Below, in pieces: positions 28,026 to 37,509 of a DNA stretch of 64,000 nucleotides. Source of the stretch: Pseudaquidulcibacter sp041917055. Its GTDB lineage: Bacteria; Pseudomonadota; Alphaproteobacteria; Caulobacterales; Aquidulcibacteraceae. Position numbers and translations under genes: made by a program. Below the pieces are notes generated by a model. That model worked only from the letters and a program-made list of their open reading frames with translations, was not told the DNA's origin and did no database searches. The stretch spans positions 62,001-126,000 of the forward strand of contig JAYRYJ010000003.1 of the NCBI GenBank assembly GCA_041917055.1. The letters run 5' to 3'. The first letter of the stretch is position 1, and each line of letters begins with the position of its first letter.

Positions 28026-28106
28026 TTTCTTCCCCTGATATTTACTCATGAATTTTACATGCACCGCAAATTAGGCAAAAATGCGGCCCACTTTCTCAAA
28101 ACCGCT

Positions 28107-29609
28107 TTATTTCCAAAGCGACTTTTTTGCTTCAAGGCTGAAAACGTCAGTTTTCGCGGCCTGCGAATAGAATTTTCTGGCTTCTGTCATATTTGGTTTT
28201 ACGCCTTGGCCTTTTTCATAAATTTTTCCTACTGCGAGGCACGCCATGGCATTGCTTTTTTCACAACCGGACTTGAAATCTATTAGAGCCTGTTTGAAAT
28301 CGGGTTTGCCCAAAACGCCATCACGCGCCAAAATTCCCGCGCCATAACAACCCATTGCTTCACCGCCGTCGCAGGCTTTGCGATAATATTTAAGCGCGGT
28401 TTTGGCATCTTTGGCCTTTCCGCTACCTAATTCATAAGCAATTGCGAGATCGACGCAGCTTTTGATATTGTCATTTTTGCATGCCCTTTCTGCACTTGCC
28501 AAAGCCAAATCACGACCTTTTTCGCCAAATTCGCCGCTTAGATAAATTTCCATCAAAAAGCCGCATGATATAGAATCTTTCATATCGCAGGCTTTGACAT
28601 AGAATTTTTCGGCTTTTTTGAAATCTTTTTGACCTATATCGCCATAATACCAAACATCGCCGCCCGAATTACAAGCATCCAATAAATCGCCATTACAGGC
28701 TTTTTCGAGGGATTTAAGACCAAGTTCGGGCTGTTTTTGAACGCCATTTGAACCATAAACCAGTATGTCACCATGCGATTTACAGCCCGTTAATTCGTCT
28801 TTTTGACACGCCAAATCGTAAAACTTCACAGCCTTCGCCATATCGACATTTTTCGAACCTTTGGCTTCGTCATAATATTCACCCAAAGTTAGGCATGATA
28901 TTGCGTCGGTTTGGCATTTCTTTTCAAATTCCGCGAGTGTTTCTGGATTTAAATTGCCTTTATCAACTGCTTTTGCCTCATTACATCCGGTAATTTTGTC
29001 GATTGCGCAGGCTTTCACATAATATTCTTTTGCCTTTGCAAGATTTTTTTCGCCGGTATCTGGATATTCATTCAGGTCACCCGCATAAAAGCAGGCTTGG
29101 GGGTCTTTTAAGTCGCAGGCCTTGCTATAAAGCCCTTCGGCCTTTGCATAATCTTTTGCCCCTAAATCACCAAAATAATAAACATCGCCCAAAACCGTGC
29201 AGGCATTATTGACATCTTTAGCACAGGCTTTTTCAAGTATTTCAACACCTTGTCTTACGTTTTTGGCAACGCCCTGTGCGCCCAAAACATAGATAGACCC
29301 AAGCGATTTGCAGGCTTTCCCCTCGCCACCATCACAGGCTTTCTGATAATAGGAAACAGCTTTAGGGACATTTGCGCCAACCGCCTGTGCGCCAAACTCG
29401 TAATATTCGCCAAGGGCGAAACATGATGCGAATTTATTTGCCGTGCATTCGGTTTCAAGCAATGGAACATCAGCTTTTGTCACTGTTTCCGGATACAAAT
29501 TAGCCGGCGCACTCAAGACAACAGGATTCGATGCCTGCGCATTTGCAAATGACGAAATTCCGAGTGACCCAAGACCAATAATTACGGCTGCAAGCAAAGA
29601 TTTTTTCAT
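28107..29609 (-). CDS. Larger secreted Sel1-repeat protein, cysteine-paired type
   Basis: 500-residue exported protein: signal peptide (1-25, ending SFANAQ) and roughly twelve Sel1-like repeats, many with the paired cysteine pattern (for example YYQKACDGGEGKACKSLG and YYRKACDGGEAMGCYGAG). Domain type and export are clear. It is a paralogue of the downstream gene, separated by about 80 bases. A role as periplasmic scaffold is inferred from the family only. AGGG precedes the ATG. Confidence 0.9.
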   Translation of the reverse strand: MKKSLLAAVIIGLGSLGISSFANAQASNPVVLSAPANLYPETVTKADVPLLETECTANKFASCFALGEYYEFGAQAVGANVPKAVSYYQKACDGGEGKACKSLGSIYVLGAQGVAKNVRQGVEILEKACAKDVNNACTVLGDVYYFGDLGAKDYAKAEGLYSKACDLKDPQACFYAGDLNEYPDTGEKNLAKAKEYYVKACAIDKITGCNEAKAVDKGNLNPETLAEFEKKCQTDAISCLTLGEYYDEAKGSKNVDMAKAVKFYDLACQKDELTGCKSHGDILVYGSNGVQKQPELGLKSLEKACNGDLLDACNSGGDVWYYGDIGQKDFKKAEKFYVKACDMKDSISCGFLMEIYLSGEFGEKGRDLALASAERACKNDNIKSCVDLAIAYELGSGKAKDAKTALKYYRKACDGGEAMGCYGAGILARDGVLGKPDFKQALIDFKSGCEKSNAMACLAVGKIYEKGQGVKPNMTEARKFYSQAAKTDVFSLEAKKSLWK

Positions 29610-29714
29610 GTATTTCCCTTTATTTTCCCACCTGATTTCATATAATTGCGGCGAAAGATTGGCATAAAGCCTAATTCACTTGATTGCGCGGCATTTGCTG
29701 ATTATTGAGGGCAA

Positions 29715-30995
29715 ATGTCAAGTGAAATTATGGATATTGAAAAAGCCAAAACCGTCAGTTTGAATATTAAAGGACGCGAAATTGGCGGCAAAATCGCACC
29801 TGTCGGTTCGAAATCCATCACAAATCGCGCTTTATTGATTGCGGCTTTGGCAAAAGGCGAAAGCCATTTGCGCGGCGCACTAAAGAGCGACGACACTAAA
29901 TATATGGCGGCCGCTTTAAGGCAATTGGGTGTCGAAATTTCCGAACCCGCCGCTGATGAATTTATCGTCAAATCAAGCGGCAAACTTCGTTCCACCAATG
30001 AACCACTTTTTTTAGGCAATGCAGGAACTGCCGTCCGCTTTCTAAGTGCAGCTTGTGCCATTATTGATGGTGTTTCAATAGTGACGGGCGATGAACACAT
30101 GCAAAAACGCCCGATTGAACCATTGGTGAGAGCGCTTGTGGAAGCAGGTGTAGAAATTGAATGCCCGACCGGCTGTCCACCGCTTAAGATTTTTGGCAAA
30201 GGTGGATTGCAAATCGAGGAATTGCTTATTGATGGTGGTCTGTCGTCGCAATATGTTTCTGCACTTTTGATGATTTCCAATCAAAACCAAAAACCATTGC
30301 GAATAAAAGTTAAAGACGGCAAAATCGGGGCTTTGGGCTATATTGATATCACATTGAATTGCATGGCGGCATTTGGTGCGAAAATGGCAAAACTTGGTGA
30401 TTTGCATTGGGAAATAGCACCCGAACCTTATAAAGCGCATGAATATTTAATTGAACCGGACGCATCAGCGGCAACCTATATTTGGGCCATTAATGCGCTT
30501 TTGGGCACAGAAATTGATATTGGCATGGTTGCGAAAGATATGTCACAACCCGATGCCCGCGCTTTTGATATTATCAATATGTTCCCTAATTTACCGCCAA
30601 TTATTGAAGGTGGTCAGATGCAAGATGCAATTCCGACAATCGCGGTTTTAGCGGCCTTTAATAATAATCCGGTGCGTTTTGTCGGGATTGAAAATCTTCG
30701 TGTCAAAGAATGCGACCGGATAAATGCCGTCACGACCGAATTAAACCGAATTGAACCCGGCCTTGCTCAAGAAATTGGTGATGAATTACTTGTAACACCA
30801 AATCGCGAGCTGATTGGCGCGTCTCGCAATGTCGAAATCCACACTTATTCGGATCATAGAATTGCAATGGCCTTTTCTTTGGCGGCTTTGATGATTGATG
30901 GGATTAGAATTTCGAACCCGTCATGCACCGCAAAAACCTGGCCCGACTATTGGACAGCGCTGCAAAGTGTAGGGATTGAAATTTTAGTCAACTGA
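29715..30995 (+). CDS. aroA: 3-phosphoshikimate 1-carboxyvinyltransferase (EPSP synthase)
   Basis: Catalyses EPSP formation from shikimate-3-phosphate and PEP in aromatic amino acid synthesis. The 426-residue protein shows GSKSITNRALLIAALAKG, LGNAGTAVRFLSA, MQKRPIEPLV, GGLSSQYVSALLM, EPDASAATY, VKECDRINA and YSDHRIAMAF, covering both half-domains. Start ATG with GAGG four bases upstream. It stands alone between divergent and convergent genes. Confidence 0.97.
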   Translation: MSSEIMDIEKAKTVSLNIKGREIGGKIAPVGSKSITNRALLIAALAKGESHLRGALKSDDTKYMAAALRQLGVEISEPAADEFIVKSSGKLRSTNEPLFLGNAGTAVRFLSAACAIIDGVSIVTGDEHMQKRPIEPLVRALVEAGVEIECPTGCPPLKIFGKGGLQIEELLIDGGLSSQYVSALLMISNQNQKPLRIKVKDGKIGALGYIDITLNCMAAFGAKMAKLGDLHWEIAPEPYKAHEYLIEPDASAATYIWAINALLGTEIDIGMVAKDMSQPDARAFDIINMFPNLPPIIEGGQMQDAIPTIAVLAAFNNNPVRFVGIENLRVKECDRINAVTTELNRIEPGLAQEIGDELLVTPNRELIGASRNVEIHTYSDHRIAMAFSLAALMIDGIRISNPSCTAKTWPDYWTALQSVGIEILVN

Positions 30996-31084
30996 AATTC
31001 CGCTCCTTATTGAGAATGCAAATCAATATTTCAAGATAAAATTAAGATTTCATACTTAAAATCCTTTATTGTAAAGGTAAAAGA

Positions 31085-31621
31085 ATGAAAGCGCCCCTCC
31101 CCGCCAATGAAAACCAACGCCTTATGAATCTCCATGAATTGGAGATTCTTGACACGCCGCCTGACCCAAAATTTGATGCCATCGTTCGAATGGCACAAAG
31201 AATGTTTGATGTTCCGACCGCCATTGTTTCATTGGTTGATAAAGACCGCCAATGGTTTAAGGCCAAAGTCGGAACAGATTTGTGCGAAACCCACCGTGAC
31301 GTCGCATTTTGCGCCCATGCAATTTTGTCCTCCGAAGTCATGATAATTGAGGATTCGTTCAAGGATCCGCGGTTTGTCAATAACCCGCTCGCAATTGCCG
31401 AAAATGGCGTAAGATTTTACGCCGGCGCGCCATTGATTTTGGAAGATTGCATAAATCTTGGCACTCTTTGCATAAAAGATTCCAAACCCCGCAGTTTTAG
31501 CAAAGAAGACGCAAGCCTTTTGAAAGACTTGGCAAATCAAGTGGTGGAATTGATAAAACTAAATTCCCTCGCCAAAGCCGCAATCTATCAATCCCACGCA
31601 ATAAGGGCGAATGCGGCATAG
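31085..31621 (+). CDS. Stand-alone GAF-domain protein
   Basis: 178-residue protein consisting of one GAF domain (about 20-160): LHELEILDTPPDPKFDAI, IVSLVDKDRQWFKAKVG, DVAFCAHAILS and FYAGAPLI, the pattern seen in the sensor part of many GGDEF and kinase proteins. No output domain is attached. Ligand and partner are unknown; an independent sensor acting on another protein is the natural reading. AAGGT lies before the start. Confidence 0.85.
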   Translation: MKAPLPANENQRLMNLHELEILDTPPDPKFDAIVRMAQRMFDVPTAIVSLVDKDRQWFKAKVGTDLCETHRDVAFCAHAILSSEVMIIEDSFKDPRFVNNPLAIAENGVRFYAGAPLILEDCINLGTLCIKDSKPRSFSKEDASLLKDLANQVVELIKLNSLAKAAIYQSHAIRANAA

Positions 31622-31622
31622 C

Positions 31623-32633
31623 TCAGCTAAAAGCATAGACATCTATCTCGCCACAATGCTTATCTATTTCTCTTTGTGGTAAAAATGAGCCTTTGAAGGA
31701 ATTTTTTGCGAGAACTATCAATTCATCACGCGTTAGGCCGATTGCTTTTTGGGTTTCGATATAGTTTTTATTGAGATAACCACCAAAATAGGCGGGATCG
31801 TCGGAATTAATCGTCGCTTTCAATCCTTTTGCCAACATGGTTTTTAGCGGGTGGTTTTTAAGATTTTTCACAACGCATAGTGCAAGATTTGACAATGGGC
31901 AGACTGTTAAAGTTAGATTCTTGTCAATGATTTTCGCGACCAAAGCATCATCTTCCAATGCGCGATTGCCGTGGTCGATACGGTCAATTCCCAATAAATC
32001 GATTGCTTGGTAAATATATTCAGGTGGCCCCTCTTCACCGGCATGGGCGACGATTTTAAGTCCTAGGTCGCGCGCAGCTTTGAAAACATGGGCGAATTTT
32101 TCGGGTGGGTGGCCTACTTCGGAAGAATCGAGGCCGACGCCAATAATCTGCCCCAAATGCGGGGTTGCCATTCCTAAAGTCTTGAAGGCTTCTTCTTCGG
32201 ATAAATGGCGCAGGAAACACATGATTAAATGCGAACTTATCCCCAATTTGGATTTGCCGTCTTCTAAGGCGCGCGAAATGCCGTTTATGACAGTATCAAA
32301 TCCAATGCCGCGATCGGTATGGGTTTGTGGGTCAAAAAACACTTCAACATGCACGCAATTATCGGCCTTCATGCGCAATAAATAGGCCCAGGTTAAATCG
32401 TAAAAATCTTGTTCCTCAATAAGGACACACGCACCTTGATAATAAATGTCCAAAAATTCCTGTAAATTATTGAATTTATAGGCCGCGCGCACTTCCTCAA
32501 TCGAATTAAATGGGATTTTGACATTATTTCGTTTGGCAAGTTCAAACATCAATTCAGGTTCAAGTGAACCTTCAAGATGCAAATGCAATTCGGCTTTGGG
32601 CAGGCCATTAATGAATTTTTCGAGATTGGTCAT
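31623..32633 (-). CDS. Adenosine/adenine deaminase family protein, probably adenine deaminase
   Basis: Zn-dependent purine deaminase of 336 residues. Metal and catalytic motifs are intact: ELHLHLEGS, KIVAHAGEEGPPE, IDHGNRAL and TINSDDPAYFGGY. The last motif, with NSDDPAYFGGY, matches the adenine deaminase branch (yeast Aah1-like) better than true adenosine deaminase. Start at the methionine of MTNLEKFINGLPK; an upstream in-frame TTG at 32663 would add ten atypical residues. Likely role in adenine salvage. Confidence 0.9.
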   Translation of the reverse strand: MTNLEKFINGLPKAELHLHLEGSLEPELMFELAKRNNVKIPFNSIEEVRAAYKFNNLQEFLDIYYQGACVLIEEQDFYDLTWAYLLRMKADNCVHVEVFFDPQTHTDRGIGFDTVINGISRALEDGKSKLGISSHLIMCFLRHLSEEEAFKTLGMATPHLGQIIGVGLDSSEVGHPPEKFAHVFKAARDLGLKIVAHAGEEGPPEYIYQAIDLLGIDRIDHGNRALEDDALVAKIIDKNLTLTVCPLSNLALCVVKNLKNHPLKTMLAKGLKATINSDDPAYFGGYLNKNYIETQKAIGLTRDELIVLAKNSFKGSFLPQREIDKHCGEIDVYAFS

Positions 32634-32680
32634 ATTACAATTTAAACCTAAAAATCGGCGCAAAGCAATGCGGCAAAAAG

Positions 32681-33106
32681 CTAAACTTCCAAATTTCTTG
32701 TTCTTGAAAATAATTCAAACGCTTGTGCCGAAAATTGCGCAATTATTGCCACCCAAAGAAACTGAAATTGAATCAAATTCAATGCCACCGCGCCGATTAT
32801 CAAAACCATTGAAAGTGATACAATTCCCAAGCCACGCACAGATTTTTCGCTTTTTGCCAGTGCCGTAACATAATCAGCCTCATCCAGAATTTGGCGGGCT
32901 TTTCTCAGTTTGACAATAGAAAAAACGTCCGCCGCAAATGATGCGATGCAAAATGCCAAAAGCATTCCTTGTAGGATTTGGTAATTTTTAAATTCGATGA
33001 ATGAGATTATCGTAAATGCCAAAGCCGAAAAAATGCGTAAATAGACCATCAATCCATGTTCAAGATGGAAAGCCCGCAATTTGGTTTCTTCTTCGTGAGA
33101 TAACAT
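32681..33106 (-). CDS. Small membrane protein of unknown function
   Basis: 141 residues with an N-terminal charged stretch (HEEETKLRAFHLEHG) and four predicted membrane segments: about 20-37, 45-62, 92-112 and 115-132. No family recognised. It lies between argS and the deaminase on the same strand, possibly part of one transcript. Coding character is supported by clean membrane helices and the lack of overlap. Confidence 0.65.
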   Translation of the reverse strand: MLSHEEETKLRAFHLEHGLMVYLRIFSALAFTIISFIEFKNYQILQGMLLAFCIASFAADVFSIVKLRKARQILDEADYVTALAKSEKSVRGLGIVSLSMVLIIGAVALNLIQFQFLWVAIIAQFSAQAFELFSRTRNLEV

Positions 33107-33184
33107 AAAAGCATAGTGAGCAAATTAATCGCAAAGTAAACGCTTTTTTGCAAATAGCGACGTTTTGACCAGCCTGTGCCGAAA

Positions 33185-34978
33185 TTACATTCTGTCGGGA
33201 ACTTTAATTCCCAATAAATCCAAACCAATTTCCAATTGTCCCAAAGCGGCTTGTGCAAGTGACAGGCGTGATGCGCGAATTTCGCCACTTGAACCCAAAA
33301 TCGGACAATTGGCATAGAATGACGAAAAAGCCCCCGCCAATTCATATAAATGGTCCGCCAAAATATGTGGTGCGCGTTTTTCATACGCGCCTTTTAGGGC
33401 ATTATCAAAATTATCAAGCAATAATAGCAAATCACGTTCTTGATTTTCAATGATATTGATTTTGCCGGCGGCGATATTTTGCTCTTTGGCCTTTCGCAAA
33501 ATCGCTTTGATACGAACGCAGGCATAAAGCAAATAGGGGCCAGTTTTGCCTTCAAAAGAAATAAATCTATCTAAATCAAAGACATAAGATGTGCCGCGAA
33601 AATTTTGCAAATCGGCAAATTTAAGTGCGGCAATCCCGACCATATTGGCAATATCTTTGCGCTCACAGCCGCTTGCGCCGCCCGCGACACCCGCCTCTTC
33701 AATTTTTGCCATGGCTTTTTCAAACACCATTGTGATTAAATCATGGAGCTTAAGGACGCCTCCTTCTCGAGTTTTGAAAGGCTTTCCGTCTTTGCCATTC
33801 ATTGTGCCAAAGCCGATATGTTCCAATTGGTCGCGGCGTAAATAATGTGCCTTGTCGGACGCGCGAAACACGCTTTCAAAATGGTCGGCCTGTCTTTGGT
33901 CAACACAATAAAGAACCAAATCAGCGCCTAATTCAAATTTTCTTTGCCAAATTGTTGCTAAATCAGTTGTGCCATACATGGCAGAGCCTTCGGACGAAAC
34001 CACCAATAATGGCGTGGCATTCGGGCGTTCGCCACCGTCTTTCGAAGGGACCATTGCATCATGCACAAAAATAACCCGCGCACCTTGGTCATCTTTTAAC
34101 AGATTTTTTTTCTCAAGGTCCTCAATCATTTCGGGAATAAAAACATCGGCATCGGATTCGCCGAGCCAAAGGTCAAATTCAACGCCCAAGGCCAAAAATT
34201 CACGTTTCAAAGCAATGCGCGAAACATTTACAAAATGTTGCCATAATGCGCGATATCCGCGTCGCCCCGATTGCAATTCCATTGTCGCTTTGCGGGCAAT
34301 GTCACGGAAATTTTCATCAGTTTTTACGCGTCCTGCGGCTGCTGGATAGATTTCCTCTAGATCCGCGAGCGTGACGGGGGATTCTGATGGGTATTCGCCT
34401 ACAAAATTCTGGTCAAAATATGGCAATTCCGGGTGTTTTTCTGCCAAAGTGGCAATTAAAAGCCCCATTTGAAAGCCCCAATCACCGAAATGGGCGTCAC
34501 CCAAAACCTCATCACCACGAAAACGGAAAATGCGTTTTAGGCTGTCACCAATGATTGTTGCGCGTAAATGCCCGACATGCATTGATTTGGCGACATTTGG
34601 GCCCGCATAATCGACAATTACTTTACGGGGCGCTGTGACTTTTGATGCGCCTTTGTTTTCGTCATTAGCAATCTGATTTGCGCGAACCGACAAAGCCTCA
34701 TTTTTTAGGAAAATATTTAAAAACCCCGGGCCTGCAACCTCAATTTTTTCAAATTCCTTATTGCCGGTTAGCGAAATTGCAATTTCAGACGCAATTTCGC
34801 GCGGATTTTTACCAAGTGCTTTAGCAGCCGCCATCGCGCCATTGCATTGAAAATCACCAAATTCGGGTTTTGTGGCACGGGTGACTTTTCCCAATTCAAA
34901 ATTGGCACCGCGCTTTTCAAACTCGCGACCTAAAATTTCGCCCAAAAGCGCCGCAAGACTTAGGTTTTCTAGAGGCAT
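33185..34978 (-). CDS. argS: Arginyl-tRNA synthetase
   Basis: Charges tRNA-Arg. The 597-residue class I synthetase has the Arg-specific N-terminal domain, the HIGH region GPNVAKSMHVGHLRATIIGD, the degenerate KMSKS region FGTMNGKDGKPFKTREGG, and an anticodon-binding DALR domain at the C-terminus. Full length for the family. The upstream lipoprotein gene ends two bases before the start on the same strand, so they are probably cotranscribed. Confidence 0.97.
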   Translation of the reverse strand: MPLENLSLAALLGEILGREFEKRGANFELGKVTRATKPEFGDFQCNGAMAAAKALGKNPREIASEIAISLTGNKEFEKIEVAGPGFLNIFLKNEALSVRANQIANDENKGASKVTAPRKVIVDYAGPNVAKSMHVGHLRATIIGDSLKRIFRFRGDEVLGDAHFGDWGFQMGLLIATLAEKHPELPYFDQNFVGEYPSESPVTLADLEEIYPAAAGRVKTDENFRDIARKATMELQSGRRGYRALWQHFVNVSRIALKREFLALGVEFDLWLGESDADVFIPEMIEDLEKKNLLKDDQGARVIFVHDAMVPSKDGGERPNATPLLVVSSEGSAMYGTTDLATIWQRKFELGADLVLYCVDQRQADHFESVFRASDKAHYLRRDQLEHIGFGTMNGKDGKPFKTREGGVLKLHDLITMVFEKAMAKIEEAGVAGGASGCERKDIANMVGIAALKFADLQNFRGTSYVFDLDRFISFEGKTGPYLLYACVRIKAILRKAKEQNIAAGKINIIENQERDLLLLLDNFDNALKGAYEKRAPHILADHLYELAGAFSSFYANCPILGSSGEIRASRLSLAQAALGQLEIGLDLLGIKVPDRM

Positions 34979-34980
34979 GA

Positions 34981-35694
34981 TTAATTTTTTGCACCTGCAT
35001 CAATTTTGAAGCGCACGCCGTCACGATTGAACTTCAATTGTTCTTCACTTAGGTCAAAACCAACCAAAACCTCAAAATTCGTGCCAGAAATATCCTTATT
35101 GGCGCGCGGAATTTCAATCGTTACTTCAGGCGTTTGCAGACGCATTCTATCGGAGTCTTTTGGAAAAAACACTTCGCCAGTAAAATCCTTTTTAGAAATT
35201 GGCGCGACATCTTTTCTAGTCACTGCAATCCAGTATTTTACCAATTTTCGCTCGCCAACTGCCTTCGGGCCTTTGCCTAATGCCATGTCAATTGATAGTG
35301 CAACCTCAATCGGATCGCTTTCAACATAGCGACAATTAGAAATCACATTCTGAATTTCCCCGGTAAAGCCAACATTATCAAATTTTAAATCACCACTAAT
35401 TTCAACAAAACGGGAGGCGTCATAAAGAACTTTGACAGATGGGCATGGGCCTGAATTTGGCAAATCATTTTTCGCGCCCAAGGCATTTGCAAGGCCACCG
35501 AAAAATCCGGTTTTCTTAGGCGCATCTTGAACCATGCTTGGGTCAAGAGTGTCGGTGCCGTTACTTGCGGCGGGTTTGGCGGGCAATGCATCTTCGGCAA
35601 CCGGCGGTGGCGCTTTGTCCTTTTTGCCATTGCTTGCACACGCATTCAAACCAAGCACTGCCAAAGCCATTAATGAAACCGCAAAATAACGCAT
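34981..35694 (-). CDS. Lipoprotein of unknown function upstream of argS
   Basis: 237-residue product with a lipoprotein signal (LGLNACAS, cysteine about residue 19), a proline/alanine-rich linker (KDKAPPPVAEDALPAKPAA), and a C-terminal domain of about 150 residues containing GPCPSVKVLYDASRF and VISNCRYVESDPIEV. The two cysteines may form a disulphide. Similar lipoproteins occur in alphaproteobacteria next to argS, but I know no function. The start at 35694 begins the signal peptide; longer in-frame starts are unlikely. Confidence 0.78.
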   Translation of the reverse strand: MRYFAVSLMALAVLGLNACASNGKKDKAPPPVAEDALPAKPAASNGTDTLDPSMVQDAPKKTGFFGGLANALGAKNDLPNSGPCPSVKVLYDASRFVEISGDLKFDNVGFTGEIQNVISNCRYVESDPIEVALSIDMALGKGPKAVGERKLVKYWIAVTRKDVAPISKKDFTGEVFFPKDSDRMRLQTPEVTIEIPRANKDISGTNFEVLVGFDLSEEQLKFNRDGVRFKIDAGAKN

Positions 35695-35818
35695 AATTTT
35701 TTCCAAACCGAAATTTCCGCCAATTGCAAATCCAATTGGCATATTGAATGCAATTGCTTTAAGGCCTGTTTGAATTAATCTCAAGCCAGACTTACAATCA
35801 GCAGGTTAAATATTCGCA

Positions 35819-36757
35819 ATGAAAGCATTGAAGATTCTTTTGGCAACACCGCGTGGGTTTTGCGCCGGTGTAGATCGCGCAATTCAGATTGTTGAAAAAG
35901 CCTTGGAAAAATGGGGCGCGCCTGTCTATGTCCGCCATGAGATTGTTCATAATAAGCACGTTGTTGCACGCCTTAAGGCCATGGGCGCGATTTTTGTCGA
36001 AGAATTGGAAGAATGCCCCCAAGATAGGCCTGTGGTTTTTTCCGCGCATGGCGTGCCTAAATCCGTGCCGATTGAGGCACAAAATCGCAATATGATTTAT
36101 GTTGATGCCACCTGCCCCCTGGTTTCCAAAGTGCATGTTGAGGCAATTCGCCAATATGAAAACGGCAATGAAATAATTCTAATCGGTCATGCGGGCCACC
36201 CCGAGGTTATCGGCACAATGGGGCAATTGCCGGACGGGGCAGTAAGTTTGGTGCAAGACGCCGATGAAGCGCGCGCATTTCAACCCAAAAACCCAAACAA
36301 ACTGGCATTTGTGACACAAACCACTTTATCGGTGGACGATACTAAAGAAATCGTGGCGATTTTAATGTCGCGTTTCAAAGAAATTATTTTGCCGCATAAA
36401 GAAGACATTTGTTATGCCACGACCAATCGGCAAGAAGCTGTCAAAGCATTAAGCAAATCTGCGGATTTATTATTGGTGATCGGCTCGCAAACTTCGTCAA
36501 ATTCTTTGCGACTTAAAGAGGTTGGTTTGCGAGAAGGTGTAAAAGCGGCCTTTTTGATCGATGATGCATCTAAAATTGATTGGGATTGGTTCGAAAACGT
36601 CAATACTTTGGCTTTAACCGCGGGCGCAAGTGCACCTGAAGATTTGGTTAGCGAGGTCATTTATGCTTGCAAGACCCGCTTTGATGTTGAAGTTAAAGAA
36701 TTGGAAGTTCTGCGCGAAGATATTACATTCAAACTTCCAAGAATTGTGAATGAATAG
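35819..36757 (+). CDS. ispH: 4-hydroxy-3-methylbut-2-enyl diphosphate reductase
   Basis: Last enzyme of the MEP isoprenoid pathway, an iron-sulphur reductase. The 312-residue protein has the three cluster cysteines in PRGFCAGVDRAI, VDATCPLVSKVH and DICYATTNRQEA, and the histidine motifs HEIVHNKHVV and SAHGVPKSV. The C-terminus overlaps the next gene by eight bases. Confidence 0.97.
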   Translation: MKALKILLATPRGFCAGVDRAIQIVEKALEKWGAPVYVRHEIVHNKHVVARLKAMGAIFVEELEECPQDRPVVFSAHGVPKSVPIEAQNRNMIYVDATCPLVSKVHVEAIRQYENGNEIILIGHAGHPEVIGTMGQLPDGAVSLVQDADEARAFQPKNPNKLAFVTQTTLSVDDTKEIVAILMSRFKEIILPHKEDICYATTNRQEAVKALSKSADLLLVIGSQTSSNSLRLKEVGLREGVKAAFLIDDASKIDWDWFENVNTLALTAGASAPEDLVSEVIYACKTRFDVEVKELEVLREDITFKLPRIVNE

Positions 36758-37460
36758 AATGTTTAATGTCGCAAAAAAAATTATGCCTTTGATTTTGGCT
36801 CTCGCCACCATGGTTTTCGGCGCACCGCCATACTCCAATGCTCAAGGCTTAGACATTGGCGGATTTGGGCGTTCGGTAATATTAAGGCAAGGCGCGCGGC
36901 TTGATTTTTATTTTGCAGATAAGAAAGTCGAACTTGGAAATCCGGTCTTTTTACGCATTTTGAGAAATCGCGGACAATTGCAATTATGGGTGAAAGAGAA
37001 AAATAAATACCGCTTTATTCGCAATTATCGCATTTGCGGCAATGCGGCGAATTTGATTGACGGCATTTACCACATAAATGCCGCAAACCTTATGCAAAAC
37101 GGCAATAATTTTGTGCGTATCGGCACTGATTTTCCCAATCAATATAATATTGCACAAAAGAAAAAAGGTTCGGTTTTTATCGCCGCACGCTGTGCCAGTG
37201 CACCATCAATCGGTATCACTGACCCTGACAGTGAAGAATTATACACAATTCTTTATAAATCATTCAAAAAAGGGCAAAAGTCGGTGGATTTACACATCTA
37301 TCCAAATGAACTTAATCCATTAAGCGCACTAACAGCGCCGAAAAAATCCGACAAAAAATTGATTGGGCAATTAGAAAAAATCTATTCCTATTTTGAAAAC
37401 CACCACAATCTCCCGACTATTGTGATTAATAAAAACGGGTATGTAATGCCCAAAAAATAA
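36750..37460 (+). CDS. Exported YafK-like L,D-transpeptidase homologue lacking the catalytic cysteine
   Basis: 236-residue exported protein with a signal peptide (about 1-32). Residues 64-100 (GNPVFLRILRNRGQLQLW then YRICGNA) match the N-terminal strands of the YafK/DpaA YkuD domain. Around residues 145-156 the usual HG-x-C-x-S-x-GC active site is replaced by AARCASAPSIGI: the histidine and the second, catalytic cysteine are both missing. The following SEELYTILYKSFKKGQ helix and LHIYP strand are retained. It therefore looks like a non-catalytic relative, perhaps a binder or regulator at the cell wall. The start overlaps ispH by eight bases. Confidence 0.7.
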   Translation: MNRMFNVAKKIMPLILALATMVFGAPPYSNAQGLDIGGFGRSVILRQGARLDFYFADKKVELGNPVFLRILRNRGQLQLWVKEKNKYRFIRNYRICGNAANLIDGIYHINAANLMQNGNNFVRIGTDFPNQYNIAQKKKGSVFIAARCASAPSIGITDPDSEELYTILYKSFKKGQKSVDLHIYPNELNPLSALTAPKKSDKKLIGQLEKIYSYFENHHNLPTIVINKNGYVMPKK

Positions 37461-37462
37461 AA

Positions 37463-37496
37463 GCCCCGCCGAGTGTTTCGGCAGGGCATTTATTTT
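37463..37496 (+). terminator. Bidirectional intrinsic terminator
   Basis: Ten-base stem GCCCCGCCGA (37463-37472) and TCGGCAGGGC (37478-37487) with one mismatch and a five-base loop, followed by a T-rich tail on the plus strand and by TTTTATTTT on the minus strand. It can serve both converging genes. Confidence 0.75.
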
Positions 37497-37509
37497 TATA
37501 CGACCTTAA

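Noticed and set aside
29702..30280. 192-codon open frame antisense to aroA
   Set aside because: Shadow of the strongly supported aroA frame; no motifs of its own.
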